Assembly (NCBI GenBank): GCA_015709595.1
Contig: CP054178.1
Span: 1 to 64,000, forward strand
DNA length: 64,000 bases
Direction: 5' to 3'
Origin: Phycisphaeraceae bacterium
GTDB taxonomy: Bacteria > Planctomycetota > Phycisphaerae > Phycisphaerales > SM1A02
Each line of letters starts with the position of its first letter. Positions within the stretch are counted from its first letter, which is position 1. The translations under genes and the position numbers were made by a program. Of this stretch, positions 8,546 through 14,164 are shown piece after piece. Under the pieces are notes generated by a model. That model did no database searches, was not told the origin of the DNA, and saw nothing but the letters and a program-made list of their open reading frames with translations.

Positions 8546-8899
8546 TTAGCTTGCTGTCGTGTGTACCTCGAATCCGGGGCGCTCGGTTGCCTTCAGTTCC
8601 CGCTCGGCGTTCACCACGTCGGCCACGGTCCACGCCGACGCCGTGTCGATGATCTTCTCGGCCATCCAGCGGAGTTTGTCGGGATCAGGCGCGTGGAGAA
8701 CGGAGACAAGCACGCGCTCCACAAGTTCACCGCGCGACGCGCCGGGCACGTCGGCGATGATCTGACGGGCGTTCAGTGTGTAGAGCGTCAGCAACCGGTT
8801 GACGCGGGCGCGCGCCTCGGGCGGCAAGGTCCGGGGCGTCGCCGGGGCGATGCGGTTCACGCGATCCGCCAGTCTCTTGATTCGGCCTCTCAGTTGCAT
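8546..8899 (-). CDS. Unknown small helical protein
   Basis: A 117-residue, mainly helical, charged protein without Cys. I chose the ATG at 8899 because GGAGG lies about seven bases upstream; an in-frame start 11 codons earlier lacks such a site. The body has several Arg-rich helices (LRGRIKRLADRVNRI; RARVNRLLTLYTLNARQII). No family is recognised. Confidence 0.6.
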   Translation of the reverse strand: MQLRGRIKRLADRVNRIAPATPRTLPPEARARVNRLLTLYTLNARQIIADVPGASRGELVERVLVSVLHAPDPDKLRWMAEKIIDTASAWTVADVVNAERELKATERPGFEVHTTAS

Positions 8900-8983
8900 T
8901 GTTGAATCCTCCGATGGGGGCTTGCGTTGCAAGCCACTACGATTCCGTCTGCCGCGTCCGACACGCGGGGGCCGCGGGGCCGG

Positions 8984-9355
8984 TCACGCGACGCGACGCA
9001 GCCCAGCGGCACGTCCGCCGCCCTCGTCCAGCCGTCGTTCCATGTCATCGAGCCGGGCGAGAATCTCGGCGTTCTCAACGTCCGCGCCCATTGCGAGAAC
9101 CGCATGTAATGGCGCGGAGTTGCCCGACTTCAGCGCCTTGAGAACCGCCGCCGCGATAGCGTGCCGGTCGTGGTAGAGTTGCCGCGCAGTCTCGGCCCGA
9201 AGTTGACGAACCGCCCACGGCCACGAATACCGCTTGATTCGCGCCCTTGCAGCGGAGTTGCCGGTCGTGAATCGGCCCGTGGTCGCGTCGCGTCCCGACG
9301 GTTGAGCGCCGATCGTTGCGGGCGTGTTCTCGGGGTTGTCATTGTTGGAAGTCAC
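8984..9355 (-). CDS. Small protein with GRFxxGN motif
   Basis: A 123-residue protein. Near residue 28 it carries TGRFTTGNSAARAR, like the GRFxxGN(P)xxR motif at the start of several small phage and integrative-element proteins of unknown function. The rest is helical, with a charged coil (ILARLDDMERRLDEGGG) near the end. The GTG at 9355 has AGGAG eight bases upstream. A role in DNA binding or packaging is possible but only a guess. Confidence 0.65.
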   Translation of the reverse strand: MTSNNDNPENTPATIGAQPSGRDATTGRFTTGNSAARARIKRYSWPWAVRQLRAETARQLYHDRHAIAAAVLKALKSGNSAPLHAVLAMGADVENAEILARLDDMERRLDEGGGRAAGLRRVA

Positions 9356-9388
9356 GTTGGAATCTCCTGAGAATCCGCCTTGGCGCGG

Positions 9389-9640
9389 TCACGACGCGGG
9401 GGAACCCTCGGCATGGGAATCCGATGCAGCGTCCACGCGCTCAGTCTCGGCACGGGCGAACCGCTCCAGTTCATCGACGTGGAACCTGTAACTCGGGCCA
9501 ACGCCACGAAGGGGGCGAAGCCGCCCGGCCCGGACAAGGCGATGCAGAGCGCGGGTCGCCGCCGCCGGGTCGCCGGGGTAGTCATCGTCCAGCCGAAGCC
9601 AGCGGGCGGCCTCAGCGTTGGTGAGAATCGGCGTTGTCAT
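9389..9640 (-). CDS. HTH (excisionase/MerR-like) DNA-binding protein
   Basis: An 83-residue winged-helix-type protein. LTNAEAARWLRLDD is the first helix-turn-helix segment, followed by ALHRLVRAGRLRPLRGVG and the wing-like YRFHVDELERFAR, the layout of excisionase-type helix-turn-helix proteins. The ATG at 9640 overlaps the stop of the upstream gene (ATGA), with a purine-rich GGAGGGGG before it. It is likely a recombination directionality factor or regulator of the element. It resembles the 13522-13824 protein, which has the same EAAxYLRL pattern. Confidence 0.75.
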   Translation of the reverse strand: MTTPILTNAEAARWLRLDDDYPGDPAAATRALHRLVRAGRLRPLRGVGPSYRFHVDELERFARAETERVDAASDSHAEGSPAS

Positions 9641-9879
9641 CGGCCACCCCCTCCCCCCTCGGCGGGGCCAGCGGCGGGCGGGGGTGCAGCCACCTCCCGC
9701 GCGTCCACGCAAACCAGCCCGAAGTCCCGCCGCAGCGACTTGAGCGCGCGTCGAAGGTCGATGATGGAGAACCGGACGCCGCCCTCCACGATGATGGAGA
9801 ACCGGCGGGGCGCGGGCTTCGGTCGGGGGCCGCCGAAGTGGGCCGCGCCAGACTGGCGGATGGGAAGTCTGTCAGCCAC
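9637..9879 (-). CDS. Small basic protein with internal 10-residue duplication
   Basis: An 80-residue protein starting at GTG 9879 (GGGAG seven bases upstream). It contains RRFSIIVEGGVRFSIID: the FSII block is repeated after ten residues because a 16-base stretch recurs at a 30-base interval. The C-terminus is a Pro/Ala/Gly-rich tail. Function unknown. The stop overlaps the next gene's ATG by four bases. Confidence 0.55.
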   Translation of the reverse strand: MADRLPIRQSGAAHFGGPRPKPAPRRFSIIVEGGVRFSIIDLRRALKSLRRDFGLVCVDAREVAAPPPAAGPAEGGGGGR

Positions 9880-10096
9880 GGGGGGGCTCCCCGGTGACAC
9901 CAGTGACGGCTAGTGACGCCTTTAGCCGTTCGACGCCCACGCGCGGGAAAATCGTGTTCATAGGCGAAGTGCCGTCACCTACTGTCACACCGTCACAGAA
10001 TCCGCCTTGGCGGGGTCGAAAACGCGGTTTCTGGTGACACCAGCCGTCACCACTGGCGCGCTCGAATCGCACGAATTGCGCGCGTGATTCGATCAT
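9872..10096 (-). CDS. Possible 74-residue protein across the iteron region
   Basis: The frame begins at an ATG at 10096 that overlaps the helicase stop (ATGA) and ends at 9872, overlapping the next gene's start. That fits the linking pattern of the element. But third-position composition is weaker than in neighbouring genes, and the region is packed with GTGAC repeats that also shape the peptide (repeated VT and GD pairs). It may be a real small gene, or the frame may be a by-product of the repeats. Confidence 0.35.
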   Translation of the reverse strand: MIESRAQFVRFERASGDGWCHQKPRFRPRQGGFCDGVTVGDGTSPMNTIFPRVGVERLKASLAVTGVTGEPPRG

Positions 10097-10116
10097 TCGA
10101 CGCCCTCCGTGGTGAC
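9894..10116. repeat. GTGAC iteron-like cluster, candidate replication origin
   Basis: Nine copies of GTGAC or its complement GTCAC fall in about 220 bases. GTGAC starts at 9894, 9903 and 9913; GTCAC starts at 9974, 9984 and 9992; GTGAC at 10034 faces GTCAC at 10046 in a palindrome-like TGGTGACACCAG..CCGTCACCA; one more GTGAC lies at 10112. The first six are arranged as two opposed triplets with 8-10 base spacing. Fewer than one copy is expected by chance. Their place at the end of the primase/helicase gene suggests an origin bound by the element's helicase, as with the iterons of phage P4. Confidence 0.6.
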
Positions 10117-11883
10117 ACTCGGCAGCGACACGCCGGACCATCCGCGGCGCTTGTTTTCACGGTCTGGGGTTGCACCCTGAGCGCGGAGTCGTTCGTGTAC
10201 GTCGCGCAGGTCAAGCCGTGCGCCGTTCTCCTTCGCCCACGCCTCCGCCGCCGCCGTGATGCGCGACGACGCCACCCATGCGCCCGGCAGGAAGGTGATG
10301 CAGTCGGCCACAAATCGCCCGGCCACGTCCTCGGCCTCGCGGTACGCCGTCGTGGCGAGCAGCACGTCCGACGGGGGCGGGTTGAGTCCGTGCGCCTGCC
10401 AGCCAAGGCAGCCGCGAACAAGCCAGTTCACGATGCCGCTCGCCTCGCGTTGGAGTTTGCGCGGCAGCGCCTTGTCCTGCCGATCCTCGGGCACCACATT
10501 GGAGAACGGAATGAGCCGCAATCGTCGCCAGACGGCATTGCTCGATTCATCGACGATGGGCCGGTTGTTGGTGACGAGGATGAGTTTGTGCGTGCGCCGA
10601 AACTCAAAGAAGTCCTGCCGCATGAATCGCGCTTTGAGCGTCGCGTCACCCGTGGCGCTCTTCACGAAGGCGATGCGTAGATGCTGGTTCGATTCCGTCT
10701 CGGATGCAATCACCATCCGCTTGCCCAGCAGGTCCGCGAGTTCCGTAGGATGAGCATCACCGCCGCGCCGCGCCACCAGCAGGCCAGGGGCGGCCACGCC
10801 CGCGTAGTCGCCGAGAACGTGCATCACGGCCTCGCACAGCACGCTCTTTCCGTTCGCGCCGACGCCGTGGAAGATCGGCAGGATGTGTTCTGACGTGTCG
10901 CCGGTCATCGCCATGCCCAGCAGGCGCTGAACGTACCACGTCAGTTCATCGTGCCCTTGGAGTGTCTCCGCGATGAACCGCTCCCACGTCGGCGCGGTCG
11001 CGTCCGGATCGAATGTCACCGGGGCGAGTTTGGTCAACAGGTCGGCGGGGTCATGCGGATGGAGTTCACCAGTTCGTAGGTCGATAGTCCCGCTCTTGCA
11101 GTTGAGCAGCCACGGATCGGAGTCGAAAGCATCGACGCCCACCGCGATGCCCGGTTCACTGCGCGCCAGCGTCACCATCGCCGCGATGCGCGACGCCTTC
11201 TCACTCTCCAGCGCGTGCCCGAGTAGGTCGTGCCGGTCGCCGTCGGGCAGGTTCACCGCCTCGGCGTACATGGCCGCAATGGTTTCCTTCGCCAGTCGCA
11301 CCACGGCCTCGGTCGAATCCTCCACCCACCGCGTCCCGTCGAAGATGTACCACCGCCCGGTCTGCGCGCAGAATCGCATGGCGTCGCCGTGCAGGTCCAC
11401 CATCCGCCGCGCGTTGCCAAGATCGGAAAGATTCGCGCCGTGGTCCGAAGGCGCGGCAGTCGTGGGGTTCACCTTTCGTCGCCCGCTACGCTTGAATCCC
11501 GGTCGGTCCTGATTCAGCCGCGCGCCGCGCTCGTGCGCCGCGTGAGCGTGCGCCGACTTCGCCTTGTGTCGCAGTTCTGCATCCGACCACGGGGGCGCGC
11601 ATCGCGCGTTGTAATGCGTCAGCACGCGCAGAGTTGCCGCCTCGTCCAGCCCGAATCGCACACACTCACAAGCCACCCGATAGGTCGCATCGTGGCCGCC
11701 CTCACCCGACACGGCAGGGGGCAGTTTGTCAACGTAAGCCATCGCGCGCCGCTCGGCATCGGCGGGGGTCGCCGCGTTGCTCGGCGCGTGTCCGTTGAAT
11801 GTCGGATTTGCGGGGGCGAAGTATTCGCCGAGAACATCGGCGATGTTGGCCTCGGCGATGGTCGGGGTCGGAGTTGCGTTCAA
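10093..11883 (-). CDS. P4/D5-type SF3 replicative helicase
   Basis: A 596-residue protein. Residues 45-115 resemble the PriCT-like segment of phage primases (YNARCAPPWSDAELRHK). Residues 155-320 resemble the D5 N-terminal domain. The superfamily 3 helicase core has Walker A GVGANGKS at 340-347, Walker B near 388-397 (KRMVIASETE), the sensor LILVTNNRP at 434-442 and an arginine-finger region WRRLRLIPF. It should load at and unwind the element's origin. The likely start is TTG 11883, overlapping the PrimPol stop as TTGA. Polymerase/primase and helicase are thus on separate linked chains rather than fused as in P4 alpha. Confidence 0.88.
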   Translation of the reverse strand: MNATPTPTIAEANIADVLGEYFAPANPTFNGHAPSNAATPADAERRAMAYVDKLPPAVSGEGGHDATYRVACECVRFGLDEAATLRVLTHYNARCAPPWSDAELRHKAKSAHAHAAHERGARLNQDRPGFKRSGRRKVNPTTAAPSDHGANLSDLGNARRMVDLHGDAMRFCAQTGRWYIFDGTRWVEDSTEAVVRLAKETIAAMYAEAVNLPDGDRHDLLGHALESEKASRIAAMVTLARSEPGIAVGVDAFDSDPWLLNCKSGTIDLRTGELHPHDPADLLTKLAPVTFDPDATAPTWERFIAETLQGHDELTWYVQRLLGMAMTGDTSEHILPIFHGVGANGKSVLCEAVMHVLGDYAGVAAPGLLVARRGGDAHPTELADLLGKRMVIASETESNQHLRIAFVKSATGDATLKARFMRQDFFEFRRTHKLILVTNNRPIVDESSNAVWRRLRLIPFSNVVPEDRQDKALPRKLQREASGIVNWLVRGCLGWQAHGLNPPPSDVLLATTAYREAEDVAGRFVADCITFLPGAWVASSRITAAAEAWAKENGARLDLRDVHERLRAQGATPDRENKRRGWSGVSLPSVTTEGVE

Positions 11884-12401
11884 AATGTCACCGCCCTTCC
11901 CGTGACCGCGAAGTACCGCCCGACTTCGTAGACTTCGATCCAGCCGAATGTCCGCGCCTTCCGCCTGCACGGCCACCGGGGGGGCTTCGTGCCGCGTGCC
12001 CAACACTTCACTCCCTCCCCGCTTGGGGAGACTTCGCAGTAACAGCCGCCAAGCCGCGCGATGATGGCGCGCGCTTCCTCCACCACTTCGCCCGTCTCGG
12101 GGCAGCGGCAGTCGTCCAAGTCGATCCCGATGTAGGGGTCATTCGGCGCAAACACGTAACCGATGCCCGCCCACGACTCGCCGACTTCGTAAGCGTCTAC
12201 GACAGCGCCGAAGTCGCCCCACGTCGCCGGGTCGGTCGATGAAGCGCGGCCGCCGTGGATTGAATAGGGCATCTTCACGGGCTTCTCGCCCGGCGTGCGC
12301 GGCGGTTCGGCGCGCCACAACACCCATTGCCGCCGCGCCGTCAGTTCGGCGGGGACGCGCTCCAAGTCCTCCAGCGCGGGATGTGCGTAGGCGATGGTCA
12401 C
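11880..12401 (-). CDS. PrimPol-type (archaeo-eukaryotic) primase-polymerase
   Basis: A 173-residue stand-alone primase domain. It begins with RRQWVLWRAEP, typical of phage PrimPol proteins, and shows motif I as Asp94/Asp96 (YIGIDLDDC), motif II as SPSGEGVK (the SxGxxx(H/K) nucleotide-binding motif) at 125-132, and motif III in IEVYEVGRYFAVTG at 155-168. It would make primers, and possibly extend them, for the SF3 helicase encoded directly downstream. The GTG at 12401 overlaps the upstream stop as GTGA. No zinc finger is visible. Confidence 0.85.
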   Translation of the reverse strand: MTIAYAHPALEDLERVPAELTARRQWVLWRAEPPRTPGEKPVKMPYSIHGGRASSTDPATWGDFGAVVDAYEVGESWAGIGYVFAPNDPYIGIDLDDCRCPETGEVVEEARAIIARLGGCYCEVSPSGEGVKCWARGTKPPRWPCRRKARTFGWIEVYEVGRYFAVTGRAVTF

Positions 12402-12622
12402 GCGCGCGCCTCCGCCGCTACAGGTTCGGCGGCCAGCGCGCCGGTCGCCCGGAGCGCGGCCTCGATTCGCGCGCGGGCGGTCGCGTCAAAAGTCTTGGTG
12501 TTCCCCACCCACGCGGTCGGCGTGACTCCGCTTCGCTCGATGGCGTGCTCAATCTGCCGCCGGGTCAGCCCGTGCCGCTTGCTGAGTTGTGAAACCGTCA
12601 CGATGTTGAGCGTGTGTGTCAT
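12398..12622 (-). CDS. Small HTH protein
   Basis: A 74-residue protein with a helix-turn-helix (VTVSQLSKRHGLTRRQIEHAI) at residues 8-28 and a helical C-terminus. It is probably a DNA-binding regulator or recombination accessory protein. The ATG at 12622 is the best start, though the ribosome binding site is weak. Its stop overlaps the PrimPol GTG by four bases. The twin AAGTCACTT sites lie 64-92 bases upstream of its start. Confidence 0.65.
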   Translation of the reverse strand: MTHTLNIVTVSQLSKRHGLTRRQIEHAIERSGVTPTAWVGNTKTFDATARARIEAALRATGALAAEPVAAEARA

Positions 12623-12685
12623 TGCCCAACACAATGACGCCCGACGCGCGCGCAGACTACACCGCCGCCCCGACTTTCCGGGGGG

Positions 12686-12714
12686 AAGTCACTTACTTGG
12701 TGCAAAAGTCACTT
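12686..12714. promoter_or_regulatory. Twin palindromic AAGTCACTT sites
   Basis: AAGTCACTT, a palindrome around its central base, occurs at 12686-12694 and 12706-12714, exactly 20 bases (two helical turns) apart. The pair sits in the gap before the HTH-PrimPol-helicase genes and overlaps the stop codon of the gene upstream. The GTCAC core is the same pentamer as in the iteron cluster at 9894-10116. It could be an operator, or a second replication-protein site. Confidence 0.5.
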
Positions 12715-13410
12715 GTCGGCCCGGCGGTACCGGCCTCGGGCAATATCGTGGGCGTGCCGCTCCACGTCCGATGCCACCACCTTGCGCCCTCGCACGCGCC
12801 CATCGGGCGGGTCGATGCACGCGAGCAGTCCCGCTTCTACCCATCGGCGGATTGTGCGCGCGCTCACGTTCTTGCGCCCGCTCACGTTTTTGCTCGTTCT
12901 TTGCTGCACCAGTGCCGCCGCTTCCTCGAACGTCACCGCCTTGGCGTCCACCACGCGCCCAATCATCCGGGCGATGGTCCGCAGCGCGCTTTCATCGTCC
13001 AACGACGTCAGCCCGCCGCGTGCGGCCCGCGTGGGCGGCCTGAATGCCGCCTGAGCCGCACGGGTGAACAGGTCTGACAGGAATGGCCTCGCCGCGTCCA
13101 TCGCCTTGGCGAGCGTTCTAGACCAGCCCGTGACGGGCTGTAGCGCGGCCCACGTCGTCGCCAGTGCGCCGACAGCCCGCCGCGCTTTGTCGGCGGCCTC
13201 GGCGTGGATCGCGTGCGCCAGTATCGACGCGGGGTCATCGTCGCCCGTCGTCAGCGGGATGGATACGCACCAGCCGCGCACCTCGTTGGCGGCATCGTCG
13301 AGCCGGTCGAGTAGTTCGCGGAGTTGCGATTCGGTCGGCGCGCGTCGAGTGCGGCGGGGCTTCCGCTTGGGCTTCGCCTTCATCGGCGCGGGCGGGGTCG
13401 AGTTGTCCAT
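12709..13410 (-). CDS. Unknown element protein with C-terminal HTH
   Basis: A 233-residue protein. The N-terminus is strongly basic (KAKPKRKPRRTRRAP); the middle is helical; the last 60 residues form a winged-helix pattern (NVSARTIRRWVEAGLL, then a basic wing GRVRGRKVVASDVERH). This suggests a DNA-binding protein, possibly the main regulator or an origin-binding factor. The ATG at 13410 has GGAGG eight bases upstream. The gap to the next gene on its right (13522) is about 110 bases. Confidence 0.7.
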   Translation of the reverse strand: MDNSTPPAPMKAKPKRKPRRTRRAPTESQLRELLDRLDDAANEVRGWCVSIPLTTGDDDPASILAHAIHAEAADKARRAVGALATTWAALQPVTGWSRTLAKAMDAARPFLSDLFTRAAQAAFRPPTRAARGGLTSLDDESALRTIARMIGRVVDAKAVTFEEAAALVQQRTSKNVSGRKNVSARTIRRWVEAGLLACIDPPDGRVRGRKVVASDVERHAHDIARGRYRRADK

Positions 13411-13521
13411 CGGTCGGTCCTCCGGCGAGCCGCAGCGCGGGAGAGGACCATCGTCCCGCGCCGCGGCACCGCCAAGCGTCGGTAGCGAGCCGACGCCAGT
13501 TCAACGGGCCGCCCTCTGGAG

Positions 13522-13824
13522 TCAACAGGGACGGCCACTCGCAGAGCATAACGCACCAGCCGCCGCGATTGTTGCGGCAACAGGTTGTCCACCACGCAGC
13601 GTTTCGAGCCACGTTTGCACCTGAGCCGTGACGAATCGACGGGCCTTGCCGATGCGAACCGACGGCAGACCGTGGGCCTCGCACAGGTGATCCAGTGACT
13701 TCACCGCGTCCGCCATGTCGCGTGGATGGCCGTCGGCATCTTCGATGAGTCGAAGGTACGTGGCGGCCTCAACCGCCGTCAGCACGTCGGGCAGCGTGTC
13801 GGCACGAAGGGAGTCGGGATTCAT
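13522..13824 (-). CDS. Excisionase-like HTH protein
   Basis: A 100-residue protein, the first gene of the element counted from attR. It has the excisionase-type layout: LTAVEAATYLRL (first HTH helices), a helical insert, then LPSVRIGKARRFVTAQVQTW, where the RIGKARRF wing and following helix are typical of DNA-binding excisionase-family proteins. The ATG at 13824 follows GGCGGGATGA. The position next to attR and the arm sites suits a recombination directionality factor. Confidence 0.75.
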   Translation of the reverse strand: MNPDSLRADTLPDVLTAVEAATYLRLIEDADGHPRDMADAVKSLDHLCEAHGLPSVRIGKARRFVTAQVQTWLETLRGGQPVAATIAAAGALCSASGRPC

Positions 13825-13851
13825 CCCGCCAGCGTACCGCCAGTCCGCCCG

Positions 13852-13872
13852 TTCCAACAAGGATTCCAACAA
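13852..13872 (+). repeat. Integrase arm-type site pair, right end
   Basis: TTCCAACAA at 13852-13860 and 13864-13872, 12 bases apart and 100 bases inside attR, matches the left-end pair at 4969-4988 including the preceding CCCG. Same orientation at both ends. Likely arm-type binding sites for the integrase; they also lie just upstream of the first gene of the element. Confidence 0.6.
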
Positions 13873-13972
13873 GGGCGGGGTCCGCGTGCCTTCATCGGCG
13901 ATACACTCAGGTTGTCGGAAGTGCGTTTGGATGCAGCCACGCGGGGTTTGGGGTCGCCGCAGGGGGTCCGGG

Positions 13973-14021
13973 TCGGCCTTCGAAGCCGAGGGTTGCAGGT
14001 TCGAGTCCTGCCGCGTGCGTT
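13973..14021 (+). repeat. attR core, detached tRNA-Arg 3' fragment
   Basis: An exact copy of the 49 bases at 4885-4933. It has the anticodon stem, T arm and acceptor 3' strand but no 5' acceptor strand or D arm, so it cannot be a working tRNA. It marks the right end of the integrated element. Confidence 0.9.
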
Positions 14022-14164
14022 GAGGTCGCTCTCCCAGCCCCGCCCCTGAACGCGGATTCGCCTGGAGAATCCGGCAGGTGGGGGCTTGCTCAAACCGGGC
14101 TCGTCTGCTGCAATGGGTGATGGGCTGACCCTCGGGGGGCGATGGGTCGGCTCAGAAAGCCGCC

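Larger units (their letters stand above)
4885..14021. mobile_element. tRNA-Arg integrated element with PrimPol and SF3 helicase
   Basis: Two 49-bp direct repeats (one inside the intact tRNA-Arg, one as a detached tRNA fragment) bound a unit of 9,088 bp. A tyrosine integrase adjoins the tRNA. All cargo genes run on the minus strand from near attR to the integrase: HTH/excisionase-like proteins, PrimPol primase, SF3 helicase, small unknown proteins, a small membrane protein. Most neighbours overlap by four bases. No capsid, portal, tail, terminase, relaxase or type IV secretion gene is recognisable, and no toxin-antitoxin or restriction gene either. It resembles a P4-like phage satellite or an integrative plasmid rather than a complete prophage. 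The helper, if any, cannot be named. Confidence 0.85.

Noticed and set aside
13973-14021. Second tRNA-Arg gene
   Set aside because: It lacks the 5' acceptor strand and D arm and is an exact copy of the att core of the intact tRNA.
4885-14021. Complete prophage
   Set aside because: No terminase, portal, capsid, tail or lysis gene can be recognised, and the element is only 9.1 kb.
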